Assembly (NCBI RefSeq): GCF_000422405.1
Contig: NZ_KE383824.1
Coordinates: 1-64,000 of the forward strand
Direction: 5' to 3'
DNA from: Microbacterium luticocti DSM 19459
GTDB lineage: Bacteria > Actinomycetota > Actinomycetes > Actinomycetales > Microbacteriaceae
DNA: 64,000 nucleotides
Below the pieces are notes generated by a model. That model made no database searches, was not told the DNA's origin, and saw only the letters and a program-made list of their open reading frames with translations. How positions within the stretch are numbered: position 1 is the stretch's first letter; each line of letters opens with the position of its first letter. This document shows positions 8,197 to 17,074 of this stretch, one piece after another. Both the position numbers and the translations under genes were made by a program.

Positions 8197-9595
8197 GCTG
8201 CACGCTCCAATGGGTCCCGTCGGGACCGTCTTCGAGGGAGATCCCGGCCGCCGCGATCGCGTCGCGGATGCGGTCGGCGCTCGCCCAGTCCTTGTCTTGC
8301 CGCGCCTGCGCGCGCTGGTCGATCATGGTGCGCACCAGGGCGTCGAGCGCGGATGCCTCGGGCCCGGCCCCGCCGCGCCGCCACTGCGGGTCCAGGGGGT
8401 TGATGCCGAGGGTGCCGGTCATCAGGATGACGGCGTCGAATGCCGTGTCCGCCGCATCCTGATCCCCGGCATCCAACGCGGCGTTGCCGGTGCGCACGGT
8501 GTCGTGCAGCACGGCCAGGGCCTGCGGCACGCCGAGATCGTCGTCCATCGCCGCAGCGAACGCCTCCGGGTACTCGACGCCGTAGAAGAACCAGCCGTGC
8601 TCGCCCCGCGTGCGCAGCACCCGTTGCAGGAAGGTGTGTATGCGCTCGAGCGCCGCCTCGGCCTCGTCGAGCGCCTTGTCGGACACGTCCAGGCTCGACC
8701 GGTAGTGCGCTGCGGCCAGCGCGTAGCGCACCACGAGCGGGTCGCGCTCGGCGAGCAGATCGGCGGCGAGCACGAAGTTGCCGAGCGACTTCGACATCTT
8801 CTGTCCGTCGACGGTGACCAGTCCGTTGTGCACCCAGTACCGGGCGAAGCCGTCGCCGGCCGCGCCCGACTGGGCGAGCTCGTTCTCGTGGTGCGGAAAG
8901 CGCAGGTCGAGCCCGCCGCCGTGGATGTCGAACGTGCCCCCCAGGTAGCGCCGGGCCATGGCCGAGCATTCGATGTGCCAGCCCGGGCGCCCCGGCCCCC
9001 ACGGCGAGGCCCACACCGCCGACGCCGGCTCGTGGGGCTTGGCGCCCTTCCACAGTGCGAAGTCGTGCGGGTCGCGCTTGCCGCGCGGGTCGGCGTCCTC
9101 CGCCGGTTCCATGGCGTCCAGCGACTGCCGGGTCAGCGCGCCGTAGTCCGGCCACGACCGCACGTCGAAATAGACGTCGCCGGCGGCGGCGTAGGCGTGC
9201 CCGCGCTCGATCAGCGCGGCGATGAGCTCGATCATCTGCGGGATGTGCCCGGTCGCCCGCGGTTCGTACGTCGGTTCACGGATGCCGATGGCGGCATATG
9301 CCGCGGCGAACTCGCGCTCCATGCGGTAGGCCAGCGCCCACCACGGCTCGGTGTCGGTGGCACCGGCCAGCACCTTGTCGTCGATGTCGGTGACGTTGCG
9401 CACGAGCGTCACCCGACCGAACCGGTGCCCCAGCCAGCGGGCGAGGATGTCGAAGCTCAGCGCACCGCGCAGGTGCCCCACGTGCGGACCGGACTGGACG
9501 GTGGGTCCGCAGACGTAGATCGTGACGTTCTCGGGGTCGCCGGGCACGAACTCGCGCAGGGTCTGCGCCTTGGTGTCATAGAGCCGAACGGTCAC
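8189..9595 (-). CDS. cysS: Cysteine--tRNA ligase
   Basis: 468 aa class I aminoacyl-tRNA synthetase charging tRNA-Cys. The HIGH motif appears as PHVGH (about residue 37) after the zinc Cys of CGPTVQ. KMSKS is present in [11 protein letters not shown] (about 264). Further zinc ligands are the Cys in [10 protein letters not shown] and the histidines of FPHHENE. C-terminal DALR-like and anticodon-binding regions are complete. Full family length. It lies 9 bp downstream of ispF. Confidence 0.97.
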   Translation of the reverse strand: MTVRLYDTKAQTLREFVPGDPENVTIYVCGPTVQSGPHVGHLRGALSFDILARWLGHRFGRVTLVRNVTDIDDKVLAGATDTEPWWALAYRMEREFAAAYAAIGIREPTYEPRATGHIPQMIELIAALIERGHAYAAAGDVYFDVRSWPDYGALTRQSLDAMEPAEDADPRGKRDPHDFALWKGAKPHEPASAVWASPWGPGRPGWHIECSAMARRYLGGTFDIHGGGLDLRFPHHENELAQSGAAGDGFARYWVHNGLVTVDGQKMSKSLGNFVLAADLLAERDPLVVRYALAAAHYRSSLDVSDKALDEAEAALERIHTFLQRVLRTRGEHGWFFYGVEYPEAFAAAMDDDLGVPQALAVLHDTVRTGNAALDAGDQDAADTAFDAVILMTGTLGINPLDPQWRRGGAGPEASALDALVRTMIDQRAQARQDKDWASADRIRDAIAAAGISLEDGPDGTHWSVQHG

Positions 9596-9604
9596 CCGCC
9601 AAGC

Positions 9605-10090
9605 CTACCGGCGGGGCTGTGCCGGCATGAGGAGTGCGACGGCGAACGCCTGCACGCCCTCCCCTGTGCCGACGAAGCCCAGCCCGTCGGTCGTGGTCGC
9701 CGACACCGACACCGCGGCGCCGCCCAGGGCGGCCGACAGGACGGCCTCGGCCTCGGCGCGGCGGGCCAGAAGCCGCGGCCGGTTCGCCTGCACCTGCACC
9801 GCCACGTTGCCGACCGTGAAGCCGGCGGCGGTCACGAGCCGGTGGGTGCGGGCGAGGAAGAGGTCGGCGTGGGCACCCGCGTACTCGGGATGCGCGGTGC
9901 CGAAGTGCGTGCCGATGTCGCCGAGTCCGGCCGCCGACAGCAGTGCGTCGACGATCGCATGGGCGACGGCATCCCCGTCGGAATGCCCGACGAGCCCCGG
10001 TTCACCGGGCCATTCGAGCCCGGCCAGCCACAGCGGGCCGTCACCGCCGAAGCGGTGCACATCGGTGCCGACGCCGACGCGCGGCAGCAC
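9605..10090 (-). CDS. ispF: 2-C-methyl-D-erythritol 2,4-cyclodiphosphate synthase
   Basis: 161 aa enzyme of the non-mevalonate isoprenoid pathway, converting CDP-methylerythritol 2-phosphate to the cyclodiphosphate. Metal-binding DVHRF (Asp10, His12) and the GHSDGDAVAHAIVDALL segment with the third metal His are present, as are the C-terminal TTDGLGFVGTGEG and AVALL. It starts 5 bp after carD. ispD, the usual partner in this neighbourhood, is neither adjacent nor fused here. Confidence 0.95.
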   Translation of the reverse strand: MLPRVGVGTDVHRFGGDGPLWLAGLEWPGEPGLVGHSDGDAVAHAIVDALLSAAGLGDIGTHFGTAHPEYAGAHADLFLARTHRLVTAAGFTVGNVAVQVQANRPRLLARRAEAEAVLSAALGGAAVSVSATTTDGLGFVGTGEGVQAFAVALLMPAQPRR

Positions 10091-10095
10091 GGCGC

Positions 10096-10578
10096 TCAGG
10101 AGGCGAGGACCTCGTCGAGCAGGCCGCTGGCCTTCTCTTCGTCGGTCTTCTCGGCCAGGGCCAGCTCCGACACGAGGATCTGCCGGGCCTTGGCCAGCAT
10201 CCGCTTCTCACCGGCCGACAGGCCGCGGTCCTGGTCGCGGCGCCACAGGTCGCGCACGACCTCGCTCACCTTGATCACGTCGCCCGAGGCGAGCTTCTCG
10301 AGGTTCGCCTTGTACCGGCGCGACCAGTTGGTGGGCTCCTCGGTGAACGGTGCGCGCAGCACCTCGAAGACCCGCTCGAGTCCTTCGCGGCCGATGACGT
10401 CACGGACGCCGACGAGGTCGACGTTGTCTGCAGGGACTTCGATCTTGAGATCGCCTTGGGTGACGTGGAGCTTCAGGTAGAGCTTCTCTTCGCCCTTGAT
10501 GACCCGGGTCTTCACTTCGGTGATCGTCGCGGCACCGTGGTGGGGATAGACGACGGTCTCGCCAACCTCAAAAAGCAT
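10096..10578 (-). CDS. carD: CarD-family RNA polymerase-binding regulator
   Basis: 160 aa from ATG 10578, with AAAGGAT upstream. An earlier in-frame ATG would add 12 unconserved residues and leave the ribosome site internal. The N-terminal RNAP-interaction domain is clear ([25 protein letters not shown]), and the C-terminal helical DNA-binding domain contains the conserved Trp segment ([17 protein letters not shown]). CarD stabilises the open complex at rRNA and other promoters. First gene of the run carD-ispF-cysS-rlmB. Confidence 0.95.
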   Translation of the reverse strand: MLFEVGETVVYPHHGAATITEVKTRVIKGEEKLYLKLHVTQGDLKIEVPADNVDLVGVRDVIGREGLERVFEVLRAPFTEEPTNWSRRYKANLEKLASGDVIKVSEVVRDLWRRDQDRGLSAGEKRMLAKARQILVSELALAEKTDEEKASGLLDEVLAS

Positions 10579-10738
10579 GCAGTTATATCCTTTCGGCGAC
10601 ATCAAGGATACCACAGCCGTTATGCACTAAGGTATGCCCAGCATTCCGGCAGGCGACGCCCGTGCGTGCCGGCGTCCCGCGGAACGGGCGCCGAGACCAT
10701 AGAATGCAAGGGCACACCGAAAGCCTGTGGGAGGAACA

Positions 10739-11242
10739 GTGAAATCGCGCCTGCTCGCGTCCGTGGCCGTCAGCGCCGCCGTCATTCTCGGGGCCACCGG
10801 CTGCTCGATCATCTCCCCGCAGGGCACGACGATCCCCTACTCCCCCAGCGACGGCATCAACGTGCCCGACGAGCAGGGCGCCCCGCTGCTGGTGCGCAAC
10901 GCCCTCATCGTCGCCGATGAGCAGGGCACCGTGGGCAACCTCATCGCCGGCGTCGTGAACATGACCGATGCCGCGCACACGCTGACCGTGCAGGTCGGCG
11001 AGGGCGCGAACCAGATCACCGAGCAGGTGCAGGTGCCGGCGCACGCGGTGAAGAGCCTCGGCGTGAACGCCGACCCGCTCCGGCTGGACGGGCTCGATGT
11101 CAAGCCCGGTGCCACGGTGCCGGTCTACTTCCAGTCCGGCAGCGCGTCGGGCGCCCAGGTCAACGTGCCGGTGCTGGGCGGCGACGAGTCGTACCTGACC
11201 AGTCTGGTGCCGCAGCAGACCGAGCCGTCGCACACGCCCTGA
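10739..11242 (+). CDS. Small secreted lipoprotein of unknown function
   Basis: 167 aa from GTG 10739 with GGGAGGA ending 5 bp before it; a GTG 12 bp upstream lies inside that ribosome site and is less likely. The lipobox is LGATGC (about residue 20-25) after a short Ala-rich signal peptide. The mature part is a beta-rich domain (LVRNALIVADEQGTVGNLIA, LTVQVGEGANQ) resembling the extracytoplasmic immunoglobulin-like lipoproteins common beside carD in Microbacteriaceae. No catalytic residues visible. Function unknown. Confidence 0.8.
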   Translation: MKSRLLASVAVSAAVILGATGCSIISPQGTTIPYSPSDGINVPDEQGAPLLVRNALIVADEQGTVGNLIAGVVNMTDAAHTLTVQVGEGANQITEQVQVPAHAVKSLGVNADPLRLDGLDVKPGATVPVYFQSGSASGAQVNVPVLGGDESYLTSLVPQQTEPSHTP

Positions 11243-11243
11243 G

Positions 11244-11281
11244 TCAGGGCTCGAACCGGTAGTCAGGCCTCGAACCGGTAG
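11244..11281. repeat. 19-bp tandem duplication of the regX3 3' end
   Basis: tcagggctcgaaccggtag (11244-11262) and tcaggcctcgaaccggtag (11263-11281) differ at one base. The second copy encodes, on the minus strand, the last codons and stop of the response-regulator gene. The first copy is a duplicate lying just beyond it. Confidence 0.8.
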
Positions 11282-11946
11282 CCCAGACCGCGGATCGTCA
11301 CGAGCATCGCCGGCTCCCGCGGGTCGGCCTCGATGCGCGACCGGATCCGTTTGATGTGCACGTCGAGCGTCTTGGTGTCGCCGAAGTAGTCGCTGCCCCA
11401 CACCCGGTCGATGAGCTGGCCGCGGGTGAGCACCCGGCCGGCGTTGCGCATGAGCACCTCGAGCAGCTCGAACTCCTTGAGCGGCATCGCGATCTCGGCG
11501 CCGTCGACGGCCACCGTGTGCCGGTCGATGTCGAGCGTGACCCGTCCGCCGGTGAGCACCCGCTCGTCCAGGTCGGCGTCCGCCGCGGCGCTGCGACGCA
11601 GCACCGCGCGCATCCGCGCGAGAAGCTCGCGGGTCGAGTAGGGCTTGGTGACGTAGTCGTCGGCGCCCAGTTCCAAGCCCACGACGATGTCGACCTCGCT
11701 GTCTTTCGCGGTGAGCATGACGATCGGCACGGCGCTCGCGGCCCGGATCCGACGGCACACCTCGGTGCCGGGCATCCCCGGCAGCATCAGGTCGAGCAGC
11801 ACGATGTCGGCACCGTGTGCGGCGAAGTGCTCCAGCGCCGACGGCCCGTCCTCGGCGATGTCGACCTCGAACCCTTCGCGGCGCAGCAGATACGCCAGCG
11901 GATCGGCCAGATCCGGTTCGTCCTCGACGATCAGCACGCGGGTCAT
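11263..11946 (-). CDS. regX3: OmpR-family response regulator, RegX3-like (phosphate response)
   Basis: 227 aa from ATG 11946. Receiver domain: acidic pocket VEDE at 7-10, phospho-accepting Asp52 in DIVLLDLMLPG, conserved Lys in DDYVTKPYS. Winged-helix output domain: MPLKEFELLEVLMRNAGRVL, DTKTLDVHIKRIRSRIE and TIRGLGYRFEA. Its start overlaps the kinase stop (ATGA). Assignment to the RegX3 branch rests on the pairing with a SenX3-like kinase, the divergent phoU gene and PHO boxes before phoU, ppk and pstS. Confidence 0.9.
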   Translation of the reverse strand: MTRVLIVEDEPDLADPLAYLLRREGFEVDIAEDGPSALEHFAAHGADIVLLDLMLPGMPGTEVCRRIRAASAVPIVMLTAKDSEVDIVVGLELGADDYVTKPYSTRELLARMRAVLRRSAAADADLDERVLTGGRVTLDIDRHTVAVDGAEIAMPLKEFELLEVLMRNAGRVLTRGQLIDRVWGSDYFGDTKTLDVHIKRIRSRIEADPREPAMLVTIRGLGYRFEA

Positions 11947-13151
11947 CCGCGGCCCCCCTTCTGCGCCGGCTTCGCGGCATCCTTCTTCGCGGTCTTGGTC
12001 TTCTTCTTGGTCTTCTTGGCGGCCCGCGCCGCCGGATCGGGCGACGGTGCCACCGGCAGCCGGATCGTGAACGTCGACCCCTGCCCCGGCCGCGACCACA
12101 GCCGCACCTCACCGCCGTGCCGCTGCACGGCGTGCTTGACGATCGCCAGACCCAGCCCGGTGCCGCCGGTGCGGCGCGAGCGGGCCTGGTCGGCGCGGTA
12201 GAAGCGCTCGAACACGCGCTCCTGGTCGCTCTCGGCGATGCCGATGCCCTGGTCGGTGACCGAGATCTCGACGACCCCGTCCACGCGCTTGACGCCGATG
12301 CCCACGTGCGATCCGCGCGGCGAGTACGCGACGGCGTTGGCGAGCAGGTTACCGACCGCCTCGCCCAGCACCTGCGGGTCGCCGTGCACCAGCTCGCCGC
12401 GGTCACCGCCGCGCACGAGTTCGACGCCGGCGGAGCCTGCCGCGGTGGCGTGCGCCTCGATCGCGGCGACCACCAGCTCGTCGACCGACACGTCGCGCAT
12501 GGCGGCGGGCTGCTCGGACTGCAGCCGCGACAGACTCATGATGCGTGTGGTGAGCGTGCCCAGGCGCTCGGCCTCGTTCAGCAGACGGCGGGCGAACTCG
12601 TGCACCTGCGCGGGATCGTCGGCGGCCGAGTCGATCGCCTCCGCGAGCAGACCGACCGCGCCCACCGGGGTCTTCAGCTCGTGGCTGGTGTTGGCCACGA
12701 AGTCACGCCGCATCTGCTCGACCCGCTCCTGCTCGGTGACATCGCGCAGCACCACCAGCACCAGGCGCGAAGTGACGGCCCGGGCGCGCACCGACATGGC
12801 GCGTTGCTCGCCGGCACGCATCAGCCGCATGGTGACGGCGGCGGATGCGGTTCCCGCACGGGCCGCGCGGGCCAGCAGTGCGAGCTCCTCGCCCGGAAGG
12901 GTCGCCTGTTCGCGCAGCCCGTAGGCGTCGGCGGCGGGCGAGGCGGCCACCACGATGCCCGACGGGTTCACCACCACGGCGGGATCGTCCATGCCGGCGA
13001 GCACGTCGCGCGCCCCCTCGGGCACGTCGGCCGAGCCGTGCTCGAGGGCACGGTCGCGGGCGCGGTACGCGGCCACCACGACCAGCGCGACCGAACCGCC
13101 CAAGACGACACCGATCAGCAGCGCCAACAGGGCGAGCTGAGCGGTGTCCAT
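11943..13151 (-). CDS. senX3: Sensor histidine kinase, SenX3-like
   Basis: 402 aa from ATG 13151 (MDTAQLALLALLIGVVLGG). One N-terminal membrane segment is followed by a PAS-like region (VLAGMDDPAVVVNPSGIVVA), the H-box FVANTSHELKTPVGAVGLL with phospho-His near residue 157, N-box LLANAVAYSPRG, G1 VTDQGIGIAESD and G2 GGTGLGLAIVKH. There is no large periplasmic sensor, as for SenX3, which reads Pst/PhoU status. The C-terminus is a Lys/Ala-rich tail (KKTKKKTKTAKKDAAKPAQK). Partner regX3 is directly downstream, phoU is divergent. Confidence 0.9.
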   Translation of the reverse strand: MDTAQLALLALLIGVVLGGSVALVVVAAYRARDRALEHGSADVPEGARDVLAGMDDPAVVVNPSGIVVAASPAADAYGLREQATLPGEELALLARAARAGTASAAVTMRLMRAGEQRAMSVRARAVTSRLVLVVLRDVTEQERVEQMRRDFVANTSHELKTPVGAVGLLAEAIDSAADDPAQVHEFARRLLNEAERLGTLTTRIMSLSRLQSEQPAAMRDVSVDELVVAAIEAHATAAGSAGVELVRGGDRGELVHGDPQVLGEAVGNLLANAVAYSPRGSHVGIGVKRVDGVVEISVTDQGIGIAESDQERVFERFYRADQARSRRTGGTGLGLAIVKHAVQRHGGEVRLWSRPGQGSTFTIRLPVAPSPDPAARAAKKTKKKTKTAKKDAAKPAQKGGRG

Positions 13152-13221
13152 GCGTCCAGCGTAGGGTGCACCTGCGGCCGATCCGTGCGATCGGCAGGTT
13201 GTGGCATCCGTCACGGACAGA

Positions 13222-13250
13222 GTTCACCGGCACGGCACCGTCCGTTAACC
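13222..13250. promoter_or_regulatory. PHO box between senX3 and phoU
   Basis: GTTCACC at 13222-13228 and GTTAACC at 13244-13250 lie 22 bp apart with a weaker unit CGGCACC at 13233-13239, giving three units with 11-bp period. This matches the actinobacterial phosphate-regulator direct-repeat design. It sits 67 bp before phoU and 71 bp before senX3, so it may serve both. Confidence 0.6.
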
Positions 13251-13316
13251 TTCGATGACGAAGATCGCTGTGACCGGGACGTGAGCCGTCCCCCCGATCC
13301 CGAGAAACGGTGCCCC

Positions 13317-13979
13317 ATGCGCGAAGTGTTCCATCAGTCGCTCGAGGACGTCCAGGGGCGCCTCGTCGAGATCGCCGGGCTCGTGACATCCGCCATCGAG
13401 AAGGCGACCGCCGCGTTCGCCACAGGCGACGTCACGCTGGCCGAAGAGGTCATCGACGCCGACAGCGTCATCGACGACAAGGCGGTGGCGCTGGACGGGC
13501 TGGCGATCGAGATCCTCGCGCGGCAGCAGCCGGTCGCGCGCGATCTGCGCATCGTGGTGATGAGCCTGCGGGTGAGCGCCTCGCTGGAGCGGATGGGCGA
13601 CATCGCCGAGCACATCGCGCAGTTGACCCGGATGCGGTTCCCGGAGCGCGCGGTGCCGAAGGGCCTGCGCTCCACGTTCTCGAAGATGGGCGAGCTGGAC
13701 GTCGAGGTCGCCCGCACGCTCACCGCGCTGCTGCGCACGCAGGATCTGGAACTCGTGGAGCGGATCCGCACCATCGACGACGCGATCGACGAACTGCACA
13801 TCGCCGTGTTCGAGAAGGTGCTCAGCGACAACTGGAACGGCGAGGCCACGGCGACCGTGGATGCCACCCTCGCCAGCCGCTACCACGAGCGGTTCGCCGA
13901 CCACGCCGTGTCGGTGGCCAAGAAGGTGCTGTACCTGGCGACCGGCGACTGGACCGCCGACGTCGAGGGCGCCGAGTAG
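13317..13979 (+). CDS. phoU: Phosphate signalling protein PhoU
   Basis: 220 aa all-helical protein with two PhoU three-helix bundles. The metal-binding/signature segments are visible in each repeat: VIDADSVIDDKAVALDGL with RIVVMSLRVSASLERMGDIA in the first, IRTIDDAIDELH with RYHERFADHAVSVAKKVLYL in the second. PhoU links the Pst transporter to the kinase and keeps phosphate genes off when phosphate is plentiful. It is divergent from senX3-regX3 and separate from pstSCAB at 22119-26145. Confidence 0.95.
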   Translation: MREVFHQSLEDVQGRLVEIAGLVTSAIEKATAAFATGDVTLAEEVIDADSVIDDKAVALDGLAIEILARQQPVARDLRIVVMSLRVSASLERMGDIAEHIAQLTRMRFPERAVPKGLRSTFSKMGELDVEVARTLTALLRTQDLELVERIRTIDDAIDELHIAVFEKVLSDNWNGEATATVDATLASRYHERFADHAVSVAKKVLYLATGDWTADVEGAE

Positions 13980-14081
13980 GGGGCGGTGCCCCGAGTCAGC
14001 ATCGCCGCCGTGCTAGGTTGACCTCGTGCCGCGGCAGCTGCGGTCGGTCACATGACCGAGGAAGGACACCGGTGACACACG

Positions 14082-14207
14082 ATGGCGCACGTTCTCATCA
14101 TCGCCGCAGTCGTCCTCACCATCGCCGCCGTCATCGTCGGCTTCGCCCTCGTGATCTGGGCGGTCGTCGCGATCGTCCGGGCCGTGGCTCGGAATCCGCG
14201 TCGCTGA
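14082..14207 (+). CDS. 41-residue single-span membrane peptide
   Basis: ATG 14082 to TGA 14207. One long hydrophobic helix (HVLIIAAVVLTIAAVIVGFA then LVIWAVVAIV) is followed by a positive tail RAVARNPRR. Third codon positions are almost all G/C, which supports real coding. The ribosome site is weak: GGAAGG lies about 20 bp upstream, and another GTG overlaps in a different frame. Function unknown. Confidence 0.5.
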   Translation: MAHVLIIAAVVLTIAAVIVGFALVIWAVVAIVRAVARNPRR

Positions 14208-14219
14208 CCCCGCCCCGGC

Positions 14220-14966
14220 TCAGCGGCCCTGGTTGGCGACCGCGGCGGCGCCGGCGGCGGCAGCGGCGGGATCGAGGTACTCTCCCGGCTGCAGCGGCAT
14301 GACGTCCTCGCCGAGCCGGTACACCAGCGGGATGCCGGTGGGGATGTTCAGCTCGGAGATGTCGGCGTCGCTGATGCCGTCGAGGTGCTTGACCAGGGCG
14401 CGCAGCGAATTGCCGTGCGCGGCGACGAGCACCGTCTTGCCCGCCTGCAGGTCGGGGACGATCGCGTCGCGCCAGTACGGCAGCAGCCGGTCGATGACGA
14501 GCTTGAGCGATTCGGTGCGCGGGATCTCGCCGTCGATGCCGACGTAGCGCGGATCGTTCACCTGGCTGTACTCGCTGTCGTCGGGCAGCGGCGGCGGCGG
14601 CACGTCGAACGAGCGGCGCCACAGCATGAACTGCTCCTGCCCGAACTCGGCGAGGGTCTGCGCCTTGTCTTTGCCCTGCAGCGCGCCGTAGTGCCGCTCG
14701 TTGAGCCGCCACGAGCGGCGCACCGGGATCCACAGCCGGTCGGCGGCGTCCAGCGCGATGTCGGCGGTCTGGATCGCGCGCGAGAGCACCGAGGTGTGCA
14801 CGACGTCGGGCAGCAGCCCCGTCTCGGCCAGCAGCTCACCGCCGCGCTGCGCCTCGGCCTTGCCCTGGTCGGTCAGGCGCACGTCCACCCAGCCGGTGAA
14901 CTGGTTCGACTTGTTCCATTCGCTCTGGCCATGGCGCAGCAGGATCAGCGTGTACGGGGCGGTCAT
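14220..14966 (-). CDS. gpmA: 2,3-bisphosphoglycerate-dependent phosphoglycerate mutase
   Basis: 248 aa glycolytic enzyme interconverting 3- and 2-phosphoglycerate. The phosphohistidine motif LRHGQSEWN is at 10-18, with the conserved [28 protein letters not shown] and second catalytic His in [16 protein letters not shown]. Full length, with a short Ala-rich C-terminal tail. Transcribed divergently from the methyltransferase gene beginning near 15003. Confidence 0.96.
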   Translation of the reverse strand: MTAPYTLILLRHGQSEWNKSNQFTGWVDVRLTDQGKAEAQRGGELLAETGLLPDVVHTSVLSRAIQTADIALDAADRLWIPVRRSWRLNERHYGALQGKDKAQTLAEFGQEQFMLWRRSFDVPPPPLPDDSEYSQVNDPRYVGIDGEIPRTESLKLVIDRLLPYWRDAIVPDLQAGKTVLVAAHGNSLRALVKHLDGISDADISELNIPTGIPLVYRLGEDVMPLQPGEYLDPAAAAAGAAAVANQGR

Positions 14967-15002
14967 GCCTGCCAGCTTACCGAGCGCGGGATGCCATCAT
15001 GG

Positions 15003-15830
15003 ATGACCGTGACATCCTCGCCCGTCGGTCGCCCCACCCGCGGCACGACGGGCACCAACCGGTTGCGTCGGGTGGACCGTTGGATCGCCCGCCATGCCGC
15101 GCTGCGCCGCGCGACCGACCCGCTCGTGGTCGATCTCGGCTACGGCGCCCGCGGGGTCACCGCGTTCGAGCTCGAGGCGCGGCTGCGGCGAGTACGCCCC
15201 GATGTCGAGGTGTGGGGCCTGGAGATCGACCCGGCACGCGTCGACCGCGCCCGATCCGAGCTGGCCGAGGTGCGCGCCGGTCGCACACCGTTCCGCGCCG
15301 ACGCCCGCGTCGATTTCGCCCGCGGCGGCTTCGAGGTGCCCACGCCCGCCGGCCGGCGCCCCGCGGTGATCCGTGCGTTCAACGTGCTGCGGCAGTATGA
15401 CGAGGCCGATGTGCACGATGCCTGGGCCCGTCTGGCCCCACGGCTCGCCCCCGGCGGAGTCGTCGTGGAGGGCACCTGCGACGAGCTCGGCCGGGTGAGC
15501 ACCTGGGTGGCGTTCGGCCCGGATGCCGTACCCACGACGCTGACCGTGTCGCTGCGACTGGCCGGGCTCGAGCATCCATCGATCGCTGCGGAGCGACTGC
15601 CGAAGGCGCTCATCCACCGCAATGTGCCGGGCGAGCCGGTGCACGAGCTGATGCGGGCGCTGGACCGCGAGTGGGACCGCGCCGCCGCGGTGTCGGCGTT
15701 CGGCGCCGAGCAGCGGTGGCGCGCCGCGCTGCAGGGCCTGGTCGAGACCGGCTGGCCGCTGCGGCAGCGTTCGCGCTGGCGGCTGGGCGAGCTCACCGTG
15801 CCGTGGACGTCGGTCGCCCCGCGCGGCTGA
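15003..15830 (+). CDS. Class I SAM-dependent methyltransferase-like protein
   Basis: 275 aa if started at ATG 15003; an ATG at 14991 and a GTG at 15009 are equally possible because no ribosome site is clear. Rossmann-type SAM fold: DPLVVDLGYGARGVTAFEL (motif I), WGLEIDPARVDRA (acidic end of strand 2), then AVIRAFNVLRQYDEADVHDA and LAPGGVVVEGTCDELGR. Substrate unknown. It ends in convergence with ygfZ across a hairpin. Confidence 0.8.
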   Translation: MTVTSSPVGRPTRGTTGTNRLRRVDRWIARHAALRRATDPLVVDLGYGARGVTAFELEARLRRVRPDVEVWGLEIDPARVDRARSELAEVRAGRTPFRADARVDFARGGFEVPTPAGRRPAVIRAFNVLRQYDEADVHDAWARLAPRLAPGGVVVEGTCDELGRVSTWVAFGPDAVPTTLTVSLRLAGLEHPSIAAERLPKALIHRNVPGEPVHELMRALDREWDRAAAVSAFGAEQRWRAALQGLVETGWPLRQRSRWRLGELTVPWTSVAPRG

Positions 15831-15892
15831 GCGGACACGCGACGAAGCGACACGCGGCGAAAGCCACCGGGACGCGGCGAGAATCGACATCC

Positions 15893-15929
15893 CGGTCGAG
15901 AATCCCGGCAACGCGGCGATTCTCGACCG
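15893..15929. terminator. Hairpin between convergent methyltransferase and ygfZ genes
   Basis: CGGTCGAGAATC (15893-15904) pairs with GATTCTCGACCG (15918-15929), a perfect 12-bp stem with a 13-nt loop. Further copies of gagaatc/gattctcg at 15879-15885 and 15936-15944 allow alternative pairings. Likely a two-way terminator. Confidence 0.6.
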
Positions 15930-15970
15930 CGAGCGCGATTCTCGCGGTCGTTGCGGGTCAGCGGCGCGGG

Positions 15971-17074
15971 TCAGCGGCGCCGGCCCAGGCGCGGAATGCG
16001 CGGGACGGATGCGGTGGCCCCCGCCTCGGGCGGCACCACGACCTCCTGGGCGGCGGCGACCGCCCCGTCGGCGGTGTCGACCACCAGTTCGGCGTCGACC
16101 GGCACGGTGCGCCGCACCAGTGCGAGCGCGATCGGCCCCTGCTCGTAGTGCAGCGCGGCCGCGAGCACGGTTCCCACCGCCTGCTCGCCCGCACGCACGG
16201 TGTCGCCGCGCGCGGGCAGAGCGGACTCGCTGCCGTCCAACTGCAGCGCGACCAGCCGCCGCGGTGGGTGACCCAGGTTGTGCACCTTGGCGACCGTCTC
16301 CTGACCGCGGTAGCAGCCCTTGCTCAGGTGCACGGCACTGCGCAACCAGTCCACCTCGTGCGGCAGCATCCGCTCGTCGGCGTCGGCCATCCGCGGACGC
16401 CAGGCGGCGATACGCAGCGCCTCGACCGCCGACGACCCGGCCAACCGCAGCGTGCCGGCTGCGGCATCCCGCGCCAGACGCTCGGCCTCGTCGGCGTCGA
16501 TCAGCGCCTCGGCCCACTCCCTGTCGGCACCGGGGTGCGGGTCGGCCGCGCTGTAGGCCCAGCCGCCGGTGACCACGCCCGGCCACGGGTCGTGCCAGAC
16601 CAACGGCACTGCGGTCGGTGCCGCCGCGTGCACCGCCGACAGGGCCGCGGCCGTGCCGCCGACCACCGCCAGCTCGTCGCCCGCATCGCGCGGGGCCACG
16701 CGCAGCCGGAAGCGCATCTTGGTCAGGAACGAAAGCAGGCCCGCGGCATCCTGCCGGTCGACGATCAGCCACGCGGTGGTGCCGTCGTCGACGACGGATG
16801 CCGCGTGCTCGACGTGGCCGTTCGGGTCGAGCACGAGCAGCTCGGCGCTCTGCCCGGGCGCCAGCGTGCTCACCCGCTGCGTCGAGAACGACTCCAGCCA
16901 GCTCAGCCGGTCTTCACCGGGCACCGCCAGCACGGTGCGCTCGCCCAGCGGCGCGACCGCGTGCCCGTCGGCGAGCGCGCGCTGCTCGGCGAGCGGAGCG
17001 CCCAGGTGCGCCAGCACCCCGTCGGTCACGATGGCGCCGGGCGCCGCCTGCAACAGCCGCGCGAACGCGTCCAT
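15971..17074 (-). CDS. ygfZ: YgfZ/GcvT-like folate-binding protein
   Basis: 367 aa from ATG 17074. The diagnostic motif KGCYRGQE (K-G-C-[YF]-x-G-Q-E) is present about residue 250, with the GcvT-like N-terminal barrel before it (VLAVPGEDRLSWLESFSTQR) and a C-terminal domain with HPPRRLVALQLDG. YgfZ helps maintain certain Fe-S enzymes with a folate. Its ATG overlaps the stop of the FABP-like gene (TGATG), so the two are coupled. Confidence 0.93.
   Translation of the reverse strand: MDAFARLLQAAPGAIVTDGVLAHLGAPLAEQRALADGHAVAPLGERTVLAVPGEDRLSWLESFSTQRVSTLAPGQSAELLVLDPNGHVEHAASVVDDGTTAWLIVDRQDAAGLLSFLTKMRFRLRVAPRDAGDELAVVGGTAAALSAVHAAAPTAVPLVWHDPWPGVVTGGWAYSAADPHPGADREWAEALIDADEAERLARDAAAGTLRLAGSSAVEALRIAAWRPRMADADERMLPHEVDWLRSAVHLSKGCYRGQETVAKVHNLGHPPRRLVALQLDGSESALPARGDTVRAGEQAVGTVLAAALHYEQGPIALALVRRTVPVDAELVVDTADGAVAAAQEVVVPPEAGATASVPRIPRLGRRR

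Noticed and set aside
12703..13389. Second gene inside senX3 on the same strand
   Set aside because: Arg/Gly-rich reading in another frame over conserved kinase sequence; no domain.
14072..14302. Alternative gene from GTG 14072 with a good ribosome site
   Set aside because: The product is an Arg/His/Pro-rich shadow of two other frames and runs antisense into gpmA; the overlapping membrane peptide frame is more protein-like.
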